The notes below the pieces were generated by a model that was given only the letters and a program-made list of their open reading frames with translations, made no database searches and was not told the origin of the DNA. A stretch of 64,000 bases of DNA from assembly GCA_001600455.1 (NCBI GenBank), contig BCKC01000004.1, positions 62,001-126,000 on the forward strand. The letters run 5' to 3'. Source of the stretch: Endocalyx cinctus (Eukaryota > Ascomycota > Sordariomycetes > Amphisphaeriales > Apiosporaceae). Positions 11,372-22,640 of this stretch are shown here, one piece after another (position 1 is the first letter of the stretch; each line of letters starts with the position of its first letter). The translations under genes and the position numbers were made by a program.

Positions 11372-12872
11372 AATAAATTATACCATCGCTAGGCACCAGA
11401 ACAGATTTGCAGAAGAGCGAGGCCAGTTTCGCCAACGTAGTCTGAAGTACCAACAGCACGTCTACAATAAAGCCGAGAACTACTCATCGCGTATTGAGAA
11501 ACATAGCCACAACTGTCCCCTACCTCCAGCTGCAGCAGCCACCCTGACCTTCCCGCAGCCGAAGTAACACCGAACATTAGACCACGTGCCGTCTCGATCA
11601 CTATTCGAGCCATCTGAACAATGGAGCGAACAATAGAGCGGGATCCAACAAGTGTCAAGACAGATCTTGCCTCGAGCCTGCTGCCGCCGCTAGAGTTAAC
11701 TCGGGCGAGCTAGGCCATAAAGACGATACGATCAATATTTTTTGCCGAGATATACCTCCCGGACGATCCTTACAAGCAAATCAGTTTATGATTCATCAGA
11801 GATAAAACCTTCCGGCTTCAACATAGACATTTTGGCGGACAACACATTGCTGGACGTGTCGGATCTTCGTCGGCCGCATGATGGAAGCGAGGTGGTTAAC
11901 ATAGGCTTCCCGATTTTTAACCGTCTTGATGACGCGCACAAGAGATGGCAAAGTTAGCTTACCGTAGATTAATAAGAGGCGAATAGTTGTTTCTGGTACA
12001 GTAAAAGAAAACAAAATTCTCCGGCGGAGTAGCCGCTAGAAGCGCCGCTGTAGTTGGCCGATAAACCATTATATACAGCCTGTTGTCAGTTTTTCATATC
12101 TGATTACTAAATTATCCATGGCGACTGTTTAAGTCGTCTTGATTCCTCTATTTCCCACCGCCCGAAGCTTTTCACATCGTCCGATTAACTCTTGGTATTG
12201 TTTCTTGCAACTTCTAGTATCACGACTGACAAGACCAGGTAGCATCTAGTAAAATTGACCAAGTTAGCTTCATCGATATATGCTCAATGGGGCATACCGT
12301 TAAGGAGCCCGTATTATAAGTTACCTATTCAGCTTAAGCATAACGACAATCTCGATTCAGATGGTTGTTGCATAATAATGACGTGGTAATGCTGCATAAT
12401 GATGTATAGGTATATAAGCATTCTTACCACGGCATAAATACTCTAGTGTAAGCATGACGTCACTTGACAATACTTGGAATAGCCCATCTATGGGAGAACA
12501 ATCATTAGAAAAGCTACGAACAGTCCTCAATCTAAGGACATTACATGAAACCATCATAATCATCATGAGAGAAATATTATTCCCCTATCAATCAACCCTA
12601 CTGTCTAAAGCATAATCATAGTTTATAACCATGATGTATATCATCGAATACTCGTTAATATGAAGAACAATCCTGTAAAATCTACTTTGACACATAATAG
12701 TTCTTAAGGCAAACGCATTTACATAATAAAGAGATAAAGATAGAATATATAAACTCAGAAGAGAACATTAAACGATAGAGATCAACCTATGGAAAATTTA
12801 GGAGAACACTGACATTATAAACGTCCGAGGCATAACTGCTGGGTTTCCCTTATCCGAGCGGTTTCCTGCGTT
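11372..12872. other. Possible coding debris, no intact gene
   Basis: On the plus strand a frame from about 11372 reads RFAEERGQFRQRSLKYQQHV..., runs into TAA near 11565 and continues in the same frame to a TAG, both convertible from CAA/CAG. A second fragment at 11742-11957 (KPSGFNIDILADNTLL...) also looks codon-like. Neither matches a family I know. The rest is AT-rich and gene-free. Confidence 0.25.
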
Positions 12873-14399
12873 ATGATCAGAATGTTGAAATTTAAATCCA
12901 GATCATTAAGACCGACGAGACTTGAGGAAAACTTACTTCCATGTGGGGTTAGTCAAACTAGAGTCTATAATTGCGGCGAGAGATTTCTAGCTCAGGAAAT
13001 CCTAGTCCTCTGTCCTCTAGACTACATCAAACCATTCGGGAAGAACAATAATCTGGAGCTCAGCTTCAAGCTGATATACGGAAAAAAGGGGGACAAACAA
13101 GCAGAAATTTTGACTCGCAAAGTAGCTGGAAAGCAGCACAATAACTTTAGTATCAAAGGAATCTGCGGGACGTTATCTAAAACAAAAATTCTCGTATTCT
13201 TATGTGGAGGACCTGGTGTTGAAAATCCACCAGACCGTAATCCTAAGTTCAACGAGTTTTTCTTAGATAAGGGCTATTGGATTTTATATCCGGACTATCG
13301 CGGTACTGGTGGCAGCGCATTACCCACTAATATCCGTTATGACGTGGATATAATCGAATGTCTACGCCAGAAAGACATCGCGCGCGATCTTGAAGGCACA
13401 CGCCGTTTGCTTTTGGGCGACAAAAAATGGACCATCTTTGGCCAGTCATTTGGCGGCTGGATTTCACTCACGTATATCTCATTATTTCCTAATGTATTGC
13501 AAGAGGCTTTCATAACCGGCGGTCTCCCACCTATTAATGCTAGCGTCCTAGAAGTATATAGAGAGCTCTACAGAATTACGAAGATTCGAAATGAGATTTA
13601 CTATGAACTTTATAAACCTGACGAGGCTAAGGTTAAGACTATTGTTAGGTGGCTACTAAATCAACCCCGCGGTGTCCATCTAAGAGAATCGGGCGAATTA
13701 AAGGCCCAGAGATTCCTTTGCTTGGGACGTGCACTAGGAAAGGAGGCCAACTTCGCGACTATCCACGAAATGTTGACAAATATGGACAAAGATATTAACG
13801 ACTATAACAGCTTGTCAAAGAAAACAATCAGGGAGTACGAGAAACTCGAGGGCTGGCGCCTACATGAGCGACCGCTCTTTGCAGTCTTGGACGAATCTCA
13901 GTATTGTAATAACGCGGGAAACGTATCTGGCTGGGCTGCGCAGACCGTCGCTAAAGAGCCAGAGTTTTCAAAAGATTTCTGGTGGGTAAACTGTACACCT
14001 GAAGTACTAGGTAATCGTCTCACCTCTGAACCTGACCAAAGACTTTATTTCACAGGCGAGATGGTTTATCAATTCTTCTTCGAAACCCCGACTTTCAAGG
14101 ATCTTTCCTTATATAAGGAACCTGCACATAAGCTCGCCACGAGGCCGTCAAAGGAAAATATGTACGACCTCGATCAGCTACGACGAAATGTTGTTCCAGT
14201 CACTGGAATTATTTATACCAGGGACATGTTTATAGTCCCCAAATTTGCTCATGAAACAAGAGATATACTTGGAGGAAACCACTCGATCAAGTCGATTCAG
14301 GAGAACGAAGACTGGGAACATGGCGCCATCAGGGCGGCACCAAAAGAAGTGTTGGAATTTCTATGGGACAATCGTCCGAAAGCAGCAGTGACTTCCTAA
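12873..14399 (+). CDS. Alpha/beta hydrolase, proline iminopeptidase-like (S33), 508 aa
   Basis: Single-exon frame from ATG 12873. The oxyanion motif CGGPG is at residues 111-115, DYRGTGGS at 141-148, and the nucleophile elbow GQSFGG at 190-195 with Ser192. A late YTRDMFIVP supplies the likely acid and WEHGAIR near the C-terminus the likely His, as in fungal and bacterial prolyl aminopeptidases. These enzymes release N-terminal proline from peptides and are usually cytosolic or secreted; no signal peptide is visible here. Length and motif order fit a complete family member. No introns and AT-rich codons are notable, but neither proves transfer. All catalytic elements are present, so I take it as functional. 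Confidence 0.85.
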   Translation: MIRMLKFKSRSLRPTRLEENLLPCGVSQTRVYNCGERFLAQEILVLCPLDYIKPFGKNNNLELSFKLIYGKKGDKQAEILTRKVAGKQHNNFSIKGICGTLSKTKILVFLCGGPGVENPPDRNPKFNEFFLDKGYWILYPDYRGTGGSALPTNIRYDVDIIECLRQKDIARDLEGTRRLLLGDKKWTIFGQSFGGWISLTYISLFPNVLQEAFITGGLPPINASVLEVYRELYRITKIRNEIYYELYKPDEAKVKTIVRWLLNQPRGVHLRESGELKAQRFLCLGRALGKEANFATIHEMLTNMDKDINDYNSLSKKTIREYEKLEGWRLHERPLFAVLDESQYCNNAGNVSGWAAQTVAKEPEFSKDFWWVNCTPEVLGNRLTSEPDQRLYFTGEMVYQFFFETPTFKDLSLYKEPAHKLATRPSKENMYDLDQLRRNVVPVTGIIYTRDMFIVPKFAHETRDILGGNHSIKSIQENEDWEHGAIRAAPKEVLEFLWDNRPKAAVTS

Positions 14400-15036
14400 C
14401 ATCTTCTTTGGGGTTAAATTGGCAGTTTATTTTCTCTGCCTACGAAGGATTTTTCATTATTAGATAGCAGCGCACGTATCCGGACAATCTCCAGGACGTA
14501 TCAATAGACGCATCGGGGGCTAGCACTAGCAGTTATCGGCGTTTAGAGTTCTAGAGACGTTTTTCGGTCGCACAACCCCGATCAGGCTCCGCTAGATGCT
14601 GCTCAACCAGTTCGTTAGTATGGATCAGACGTCCTGTCTAGACAAGTTCGCATTTTCTATGGACAGCTGTAGAACTCGTATGAAAGAGGCATGAATTTGT
14701 CACACAGATCATTCGTCAAAAAGGCTTGCAACAGCTTGAAGAGGAACGGGATATATAAGTGAATGGCGTATTTGTATCTGGTCAGTCTTTACCTTAGCTC
14801 TTCAGCTTCCAACTTAAATCTATTACACCCTAATAGATAGAGTATCTTAAAACCTCGTTTACAAATATTGTGATTTATCCACTTGACTCACCCTTGACTT
14901 AAGTGTTCTCCTCCACATCAAGACCCTCACGAACCGCTCTATGTAGATATTTACCCCAGATTATAGACGTGTTTGTAACATGTTCCAGTTGTCATGGACG
15001 AAAAGGTGCCCTAAAATGAGCTAACATAGGCATATG
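14400..15036. other. Intergenic; diverged repeat copy
   Basis: No gene. Positions about 14889-14984 resemble 19505-19607: both share CACCCTTGACTT, ATCAAGACCC, CACGAAC and a GACG-GTTTGTAACA block in the same order. Confidence 0.4.
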
Positions 15037-15273
15037 TAAGCACTTCTACGACTCCATGGTCAGCAGAGGAAGAAATACTTTGGGGCGCAACTGGTTAAAA
15101 TGCAACTCATCATTGAGCGGAGCGTAATTCGCATAGTTAATCGTTGCCCTTTCTTGAGCATTGATTTGGAACAGTACGTAAGTATTTTCCAAAGCTCGGT
15201 TTTCGTTGGAAATTTCCAGTCCTTAGCCGGCCTTCCATTAATAAAGGAAGACGAAAATGATTTTAGTTTTACA
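15037..15273 (+). pseudogene. Orphan coding fragment
   Basis: The frame is open between a TAA at about 15034 and the TAA at 15271, reading FGAQLVKMQLIIERSVIRIV then FQSSVFVGNFQSLAGLPLIK. The composition looks protein-like, but the only internal ATG leaves about 50 residues. A possible acceptor (GGTCAG) precedes it, so it may be a last exon. No family recognised. Confidence 0.25.
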
Positions 15274-15431
15274 TAATTTAATAACTGAGATAAGTATAAA
15301 TACGCCGCTACTTTGGTATAGCAGTATGATTCCGGCGCGGTAAAAGCTATGTTAGGCTTGTGGCCAACGTGTATCAAAACCCACATAATGTCTATTATGT
15401 CAAGGCTGTAGTTGTAGTCGTGCTTCTTTGT

Positions 15432-15638
15432 TTATTGTTCGGGGTCGTAATGTTGTTCTGATGTGTCTGGAATAACAGGTGATGGAGGCTGACGAGAGAG
15501 GATGAGGACCGTGAGGTGGAAAAAGGAAATGGCACTCCTACCCCACCATAGGTCTGATACAACTCTCATATCTGGCAAATCACTCATTTTTACCCTTTCT
15601 TTTACTCCCTCTAGAACTTCAAACATTAAAATTCCCAT
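15432..15638 (-). other. Unsupported 68-codon ORF downstream of P450 relic
   Basis: ATG 15638 to TAA 15432. It has a plausible but unremarkable composition, is in line with the P450 relic, and matches no family I know. It may be chance. Confidence 0.15.
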
Positions 15639-15789
15639 CTTTATGGCGTCTTATTACTCAACAGCATAACTGATACTCTTTAAGGTTCACCAAATTCACC
15701 CTATCCGAAAAGGAATTCTGTACTCCTCGCTATTTTCCCTCTTATCCTTGAAGATCTTCTGCACTTGATACTCCTTGCATATCTGTAGC

Positions 15790-16665
15790 CTATATACTTC
15801 TTCCCCGATAGTTCCCTTTTGTTTCTAACACCCACCCCTCCATCTCATTCCTTCTATACCGTAACGGAATTTCTAGGTTTCTATTTAACGGCACTTCGCC
15901 ATCCTGTATACTGAGCTCGGAAATCGATATACCGAATCTTTTGGCCAGCGTCGTTACTAATAACATAATCACACGATACCTAAACCCGCCTACCGCGGGA
16001 CACATATATTTCGAGAGTCCGAATAGAATGTACGCGTCTTTCATATGCTTAGTCAGGCTTTCAAAGCGCGCCGGTCTAAACTACAACACGCCCGAGCCCC
16101 AAATCTTTGGGTCGCGGTGACAAGCTTCGACATTAACAGCTTTCATCTCATAGCCAGCACCACCGATCGCTCCGCCGTAGGATGAGGCGCGGTATATGCT
16201 CTTCGTAGGTGGATATAGGCGAAAACCCTCCTTAGCGTTTTCACGTTATCATGTTAAAATCACTGGGCAAGAACTCGTACACCGAGGCTGAGAAACTGAC
16301 CTTTGCAAATGATAGAGCAGCTGCGCTATTGCCATTCAGTGCATTCTCGAAGCAATCCGGAACGCTTTTCACAATAGATTCAAACCTCTCCTTAGTCTCA
16401 CAATCTGCCTGTCGGTGCGCAGCAGATATGAATATGAGTAGAACAACTCGCCACACTGTCTCATATACCGGCATAATGAGATTTAACGAGTTTGTGTGAT
16501 CAATCCATGGCTAGAGATTGGGGAGCAACTCCTGGAGAGCATCTTGTAAAATTCTTTGCCGGTCTTTCGAAATACTCTGGGATGGGTTTTTCGACTGCAG
16601 CCATAAATCATTGATGGCCTCAGTTGCTTTTTGCACCTCGTTCAGATCCATCTGCCCGACCTCGG
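15790..16665 (-). pseudogene. Cytochrome P450 C-terminal half, multiple stops
   Basis: Read from 16665 downward. A helical segment (AINDLWLQSKNPSQ) is followed by TAG, then in the same frame LIMPVYETVWRVVLLIFIS, which is placed as an I-helix region. After a frameshift near 16235 comes KEGFRLYPPTKSIYRA, containing ExxR (EGFR) and the PPT beta strand. Next is ACHRDPKIWGSGVL, a TAG, FRPARFESL (the FxPERF motif) and LFGLSKYMCPAVGGF, the haem loop with its Cys ligand but degenerate FGxGxxxCxG. The frame ends at TAG 15790. This is diagnostic of a P450, a haem monooxygenase normally anchored to the ER. Stops and shifts make it a pseudogene. The ORF at 16241-16474 alone mimics a secreted protein but belongs here. 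Confidence 0.75.
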
Positions 16666-17028
16666 CTGAGAAGAGGACAGTAATAATTAATTCTTAAAAC
16701 ATTTTTACGTTTCCCTACTGCTTCATTCCGAGTCGCCGCCTGGCCTTAGATTGAACTTCCAGGTGGTCTTTCTACCGCTGCAGGTGAAGGCGCCGAAATA
16801 ACAAAGGCCAGTTACTTTGATCGCCCATTGATTTAATGCACATGGGTAATACGAAATGACTCATTACGACCTAAGCACGAAGTTTGCCTGCAGGCTCCTA
16901 CGAGGCAGGTGCCTAGGAATAAGACCCCTGAGCGAAATTTACCTACCGAGCACTATGAAATAAGTCACAAGCGTTACTCCCTGTGGAAGTTCAGTGGATA
17001 TTCTCATTTCGGGTATTAATCTGTCCGG

Positions 17029-17298
17029 TCAGGCCATAATTACGTTATGTTGCAAGTATGATTGGATATCAGAGAGAGGACCGGATACCTTAGTTCCCTC
17101 GAAAAAGTTAGAGGTGGTGTTCCTGCGGAGGCTTCTCTTCGACGTACCAACGAATCGGGGAATGGCCTTCAGGTTCTCGGTGTTCTCGATCAACAACGCC
17201 TGATCGATAATTTCTGGGATGCCAGCCTGGCTGTTCATAGCCCGCTCAGGAGAAGCCCAGGTCGGGTGCTGGAAATGAATACGAGATCTTCCAAATAA
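17029..17298 (-). pseudogene. Coding fragment, possibly N-terminal part of the same P450
   Basis: The frame from about 17298 reads FQHPTWASPERAMNSQAG, then PRFVGTSKRSLRRNTTSNFF and KVSGPLSDIQSYLQH to a TGA at 17029. It has the same strand and order as the P450 relic 360 nt downstream and would fit its membrane-distal substrate region. I cannot prove this without alignment. A plus-strand shadow ORF covers the same bases. Confidence 0.35.
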
Positions 17299-17459
17299 CC
17301 ATTCTTACAAGAGGGACATCTTTATGTTTGTATGGTTATTTTTGAGCCCCTGGGTCTTCACCTTTCCCCTGATTAAAGTTTCGTATGGCCTCACGGGCCA
17401 CCAATATAATCAACGTACGTATTTCCATTGAAGCTATCTCAAATACTAGAATACGTATA

Positions 17460-17852
17460 CTATTGTTTTGTTTTGGCGTATTTCACTGTGATACACTCTT
17501 CAGGCTCTGTATTGCCAAGGTAATCGTCGTCAGGTGCCCCAGGCCCGTCTCTAGGTACCTCGCCGTTGAGAGCTTCGTCGTCGTATACCACCCTATTTCT
17601 TAGCCTTCGTTTCGCCCGCCGTACGTTAGTCATCCGAATAAACGCCTGATTCAGCTGATGTTTTATAACCTGGCGTACCTTACTAGCTTTCCTGTCTATT
17701 TTTGCTTGTAAGTATTCAACCTGGCTCTCAAGCTCGACGATTCGAATAGCTTGTTGGTCTAAAGCTTTAACGGCCTTTCGGGTATACAGCCGCTGACTTG
17801 GTAATCTGAAAGAAGGGTTCATAACAACTAATTTCCGACTGTTTTCTCGCAA
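17460..17852 (-). pseudogene. C-terminal tail of a pogo/Fot1-type transposase
   Basis: It shows the typical tail of these DDE transposases: PSFRLPSQRLYTRKAVKAL, a leucine/heptad coiled coil (RIVELESQVEYLQAKI) and a basic FIRMTNVRRAKRRLR block. The same architecture recurs at 23450-23896 and 39498-39842. The DDE core and CENP-B helix-turn-helix are not found upstream, so only the tail remains. It would have bound element termini in the nucleus. Confidence 0.6.
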
Positions 17853-18462
17853 TGCCTGGCTATCGGAGGGAGTATTTATTGGTATTTGGGCTATTGTAGT
17901 TACGAAATTAGGAGATGGTTGTCGTATAAGAGGTTAGGGCGGTTGGGGCTGTAGCCTGGCTATATCTACGTCTTCCAAAATAACATATTTCGAGCTTAAC
18001 GGCTTCGTACGATCGCGTGGCCATATCCCAGGGCAGACTTCTTGATGAACTCTTTAATTCCAAACAGGTATAGGTCATAGTAGCTGGGATCATGTAAAAT
18101 CTGGCTTAGATGATGAACGGTATAGTGCAACTTTGCTTGTCGATCGGGCGCACGTTGTCGTAACCGCGTCTCTGCCCGCTAAGGTTGATGGCGTTAAGGG
18201 GGTTCTTGAAATTATCTCTCATATGGATCCCGCTGATGCGTTACGCAAGGATTACAAGCAGCCAAATATTCATCGCCTTCAATTCGAACACGGTTTGTTG
18301 GTACAATATATTTGTTAGAAAGTATCACCTGGTTAGGAGGATCAGGTAACGAAACAGGTGACATTTTTGTTTTTATCAAGTCCAAATCCAAGATCTTCTG
18401 AAGGGTCCCAGATTCTCTGCTCATAGAGTCGCATGGAGCTGCTACGAACAGGGGCACTACTA
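17853..18462. other. Unassigned stretch between relics
   Basis: Minus-strand fragments such as HDPSYYDLYLFGIKEFIKK (about 18090-18030) look codon-like but are broken by several stops. No family recognised. Confidence 0.25.
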
Positions 18463-18950
18463 TTATGTGCAAGAGACATAACTATGAATACTGGCGGGGC
18501 GAGAATCGACAACTAACAAAGTGAGAAGGATGTTCTGAGATAGTGAAGGGGAGAGCAGTGAATTGGGCAGTGTATCATTGGATGGGGCAAAGGTTGTGTT
18601 CGACATCCCATCAATATGCTGCATCACGGCAGTCTGGGAGAGATTCTTATGGGGTTCTACGAAGGGGTTACACATGTCTTCAATCGCGGATTCGAGGCTA
18701 TCTTTGAGCCCACATTGGGAGAGGCTGCCGAATAACGTAGCTTGGTTCAGGCATCTGTAAGGGCGCTCAAGCTGGTTGAATTCGAAATATGAATTAACAC
18801 AATTCAGATCAGGGAGGTATGACGGGTCGATTGTATCAGAACCAAAATCTTCTTTTCTTCCTCCATCAGTAAAATTCTCCGCCCAAAAGCCCCGAGGTTG
18901 CTCTATCTTCTTTGATTCGAACCACGGCCCCAAAGCGTTAGCATTTTCAA
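18463..18950 (-). CDS. Hypothetical protein, 3' exon
   Basis: The open frame ends at TAA 18463 and runs up to about 18972, where TAG or an acceptor (CATAG) closes it. It has no ATG near its 5' end, so an upstream exon is required. The sequence is hydrophilic with Cys and Asn/Ser-rich patches (PYRCLNQATLFGSLSQCG) and ends with a weakly hydrophobic segment. It looks like the C-terminal region of a regulatory protein, but I recognise no domain. It is head-to-head with the small plus-strand gene at 18962. Confidence 0.3.
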
Positions 18951-18961
18951 TCAGCGTATCA

Positions 18962-19316
18962 ATGGAAGGCCCATTTGACTTCGACTTCTATGACGGCATC
19001 GATGCCAATCTAATTATATGCAGGGACCGATGCCGGGAGGGCAGCGAAGAGCAGGTCGCCCTCGGTAGGTCTTTGGGACGACGAGATCCGGAGACTGTGC
19101 GAATTATCGCTGACGCCAGGTAGTAAATCGCCTCCTCGGGGTATGAGGAGTTCGGCGTCACCAGAACCAAGTAATGCAGACCGTCTAGCCTTTCTTAGTA
19201 GCTTTTGCGAGCTAAGAGGTTATAAAGACCTTGAAGATCTTACCACCAAGCTGCAGGGGCTGTGTGTGTCTTCCTGGCAGCAATACAAAGCTAACTATGT
19301 TGAAGCAATGGGATGA
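18962..19316 (+). CDS. Small acidic/basic hypothetical protein, two exons
   Basis: ATG 18962 opens MEGPFDFDFYDGIDANL. Exon 1 ends at 19064 at a GTAGGT donor. A 55-nt intron (19065-19119) contains GCTGAC close to its CCAG acceptor. Exon 2, 19120-19316, gives SPPRGMRSSASPEPS, then DRLAFLSSFCELRGYKDLED and SWQQYKANYVEAMG, ending in TGA. Phases agree (100 aa). No family recognised. Alternative: exon 2 reads in another frame as an extension of a longer minus-strand gene, which I find less convincing. Confidence 0.35.
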
Positions 19317-20006
19317 TGGCAAATTTTGTCTTAATTTGAGATATCTTATTTGTCTATTTTCTTCTCCGTGCAAGAGGTTGGCTCCTCGTCGCTGTTTGAT
19401 ATGATGCAGTCCTGACCGCGACCAAATACTTATTTACTTTTCTCATCAATCCGTCTAGTACCTCGAAACCTCTTTTTCCGAACATCGTGAATATGACTTG
19501 ATCTTCACCCTTGACTTCTTGTTACTGCAAATCAAGACCCCACGTCACGAACTGATCTGTACCGACAGGATTAACTGTCAGCAGTGTCACAGACGGGTTT
19601 GTAACACGAACGTACGATCGAAGCGGAGAACTAGGACATTAATGGCTCAGGTTTGCGAAAGGAAACGAACCCTAAACAGGACTGAGATAAGGCAATTTAC
19701 CTAAGATTTTATTTAATTTCCGCTTGTTTGGTTTTCCTAAACCTCGTATACTAACTGTCAACTTCTTTTATTTGCCGATAACTTTATATAATCTCGAAAG
19801 ATGTAATAATTCTAATTAAATAGTTTAATTTAGAACAGGAAAAAATTAAATAATAATTAAATAAAATATATAATTAATTATAAGTATTTTTTCAGATATC
19901 GTAATAGGGTGTCGTAGAAAGAAGACGAGAATAATACGTCTATGTGGCCCGACTGGATAGAATATGTATTTCTTACTGATATGTGTTTTTGAACTGGTTT
20001 TATTAG
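19317..20006. other. AT-rich, repeat-like
   Basis: Positions 19505-19607 are a diverged copy of 14889-14984. No intact gene. Confidence 0.35.
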
Positions 20007-20845
20007 AAGATACAATTTAAACTGACCCGCTTCGAAGTCCTTTTCCTTATTTCACCTATGGGCAGAAAAATGTTCTGTTCCAGCACCGGTTTCTCTTATG
20101 GCCGGAATATACTTATTGCAAAGCACCTCTGGAACGTTTACTGTCTCTTCCTCGACCAGAGCGGAGAAAACCGCTCGGATATTGAAGAAAGAGACGGCGG
20201 CCCTCCGGAGCACCCAATGTACAGAACGAGGAAGCAAGTGTCAAGCCATGTCCAGGTTCTGCAGGCCTTCTTCGCGACTGTACCAACTTATAAGTATATC
20301 AGGACAGACTTGTTACCAAACGCAGAAAGTTGACATCATTGAAGATACATGTAATTATTCAGCATTGATAAGGTGCCCAAAATTAATATGGATGCGAATT
20401 TTAGATGTAGTATTCGAGTCACATTAATATAGATTGCCAGTAGGTAGCTATAATTCATTTTCTGTTTCCAGCTAGTACTTCCGACAGTTTTAGAGGGGTG
20501 GCGGAGGGGCCTAGGAACGCAAGTCTGCTCAAGAACAATAGAGTCCTGGCATCCATCGACAATGGTGATACCCCTCACGAAGTGCCAAACTACGCCTACT
20601 TCTCCTTACTCTTCGGTGCAAACGACGAGGTTTTCCTCTGGCCAAGTAAATGCTGAGTTTTTGTTTCGTCATATAGCACTAATCTAGGAGAGACAGACAT
20701 CGCGTCGGAAGATGGCATCGAAAAGGTATCTGGTAGGATGTACAGATCGGCTTTACGAGAGCCTCCCTCCCCGTGGCGGCCAACCGGTTACGCTTTTACA
20801 CGAATACACCCGGGGGCTGTCGCAGAGACCATCAGCATCTATTAA
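20007..20845 (+). CDS. TEA/ATTS-domain DNA-binding protein, at least three exons
   Basis: The first visible exon (from an acceptor at 20006) reads FEVLFLISPMGRKMFC then YGRNILIAKHLWNVYC. After an acidic linker comes YRTRKQVSSHVQVLQAFF, the recognition helix signature of TEA domains (AbaA/Tec1/TEAD). The frame is open to TGA at 20333, so a donor must lie near 20300. Exon 20472-20645 follows a TTTCCAG acceptor (SDSFRGVAEGPRN... PHEVPNYAYFSLLFGANDEV). A 51-nt intron leads to 20697-20845 (IASEDGIEKVSGRMYRSAL... ), ending TAA. The first junction is unresolved. TEA proteins are nuclear regulators of development such as conidiation and filamentation. The 5' end, and an ATG other than the internal one at 20058, is not found. 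The second and third exons are assigned by coding quality and order. Confidence 0.6.
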
Positions 20846-21786
20846 TCACATCGATCGCGAGTGGGCCAAGCGGTTCCCAAAGCTTCAAGAGGAAAGACTC
20901 CGTTCATAATTGTTTTACTCTTCTTAACTTCACTCGTAACTCTTAACGACTTCTTATACTAATCCAACCTAGGTGGCGTGAATCCTGCTACAAGATTATT
21001 TTATAGATTCCTGCGCCTGCTTGGGTACAGTATGTAGTATAGTTTACGGTACAGTAGTCCATTTACTTTTAACTTCGTATATCGAATCCAAATTTATCCC
21101 AACTTCTAATTGTATCTCTGGAATTTACTCTGAAGCAAGTTTCCGCTTTTCGAAAACGATATAAATCGTTTGAATTTATGGGATTATTTACAGTACATTA
21201 CAGTAGAGTTTTATCCCAGCACCTTCTATACTCTCCGCGAAAATCCGTACTTTCCAATCCGAACCTCTTTTAATGCATGCATTGAGTTTAGGTAGTGAGG
21301 AAGCGGAATCTGTTTGGTCGTTCTATCTGGATGTGTACTTGTTCTGTCTGGTGGACATCTAGAGAGAGCTCATAGGATGGCAATTTTACGACTCAGACCA
21401 CTGCACATATTAGTCCGATGATGCTTATCTGCACAATTTCCTTTGAGGCTCGGACATCGCCGGTTGATCTATCGGCTACGGGGATACTGTTTGAAAGAAG
21501 ATCAGGCAATGAATTGGTTTTCTTGTTCGGATATGGGCTGAGCTGGACCCCGGCTTTGTTTTTCCTTTCATATTATCACAGTCAATCTGAGATCGAGGCG
21601 GGAGTAACATTTCAAAAGTGGGATCATGAATTTGCAGCTGCGGAAGAGAGAAATGAGATGTTGAACTACGTATTTAGGAGTAAGATTCTAATAGTGTATG
21701 AAGCAACGTAATATAATTTTTCTTAACCAGAGTATCGAGAAGCCCAACACCATATACCATCTAGCTTATCTGCATAAATAAATACA
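20846..21786. other. No supported gene
   Basis: Includes a palindromic ACAGTATG-type motif near 21028. ORF 21418-21711 has an ATG but does not resemble the N-terminal part of the P450 that follows. Confidence 0.35.
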
Positions 21787-22640
21787 CGCTGCCTCACGAA
21801 TAGTTAGCCTTGACGAAAAGTCTTACGTTGCAGATTTTCATAAAAAAGCAGGCGGAGAGGAAGACGAATATATTTTAAAATGGTCTGCGATGTCGATATA
21901 TGCAGGCGGGATCGATACTGTAAGTAGTTTCGAAATATGGTCCCACTTCCTAGTACTTACTCAGGAAAACAAAATTCGAAGACCGTGGTAGCTGTACAAT
22001 CGTTCTTCCTGGCGATGTCCTTATATCCTAAAGTCTTGCTCCGAGCGCAGGAGGAAATCGACCATATCGTTGGATCGGACCGACTTCCTTCGTTCGCCGA
22101 CCGAGAGTACCTCCCTTACGTTAACGCCGTGGTTACAGAGGCTTTCCGCTGGCATCCTGTTGTGCCAATGAGCGCGCCACACGTCAGCACCGCTGACGAC
22201 GTCGTCGACGGGTACTTCATTCCAAAAGGCGCGCTTATTATTCCCAATATCCGGTTAGTATCCATTTGTTGATTTATACATGATAATAAAATTCTAAATT
22301 ATGTATACACGATCAAGTTGGTTTGCCCATCCCATTATCCCAATCCTTCGCGATTCGACCCGTTACGATATCTCGGGCCAAATGCTCCGTCTGACCCGCG
22401 TACTTATATATTTGGTCACGGTCGGCGAATTTGCCCCGGTCGTTACCTCGCAGACGCATCAGTATGGCTAGCCGTCGCGCGTACCATCGCCGTCTTTAAC
22501 ATTGGCGAAGGAGTCGATAAAAGCGGCCAGGTGATCCAGCCAGAAATACGGTATTGTCCTGGCGTGATCAGCCATCTAAAGGAATTCAAGGTCAACATCA
22601 GACCGAGAAGTGCAAAACATGAGGCGCTAATTCGCGGCGT
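21787..22640 (+). pseudogene. Cytochrome P450 C-terminal portion (fungal OrdA-like type)
   Basis: The relic starts in SLDEKSYVADFHKKAGG and reaches the I-helix KWSAMSIYAGGIDT. A 62-nt intron (21920-21981) leads to VVAVQSFFLAMSLYP, AQEEIDHIVG, then EAFRWHPVVPM with ExxR. A second intron (from 22254) precedes the PERF-like region HYPNPSRFDPLRYL and the haem loop FGHGRRICPGRYLAD. Around the second acceptor WFAHP and HYPNP sit in different frames, indicating a small deletion. About 270 N-terminal residues are absent. The frame then reads on through GC-rich unrelated sequence to 22845. ExxR and Cys are intact, so loss of function is by truncation and frameshift. P450s of this type hydroxylate small molecules in the ER membrane. 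Confidence 0.75.

Noticed and set aside
16241..16474. Small secreted protein with signal peptide
   Set aside because: The hydrophobic start is the I-helix region of a P450 pseudogene that reads on in the same frame upstream and shortly after downstream.
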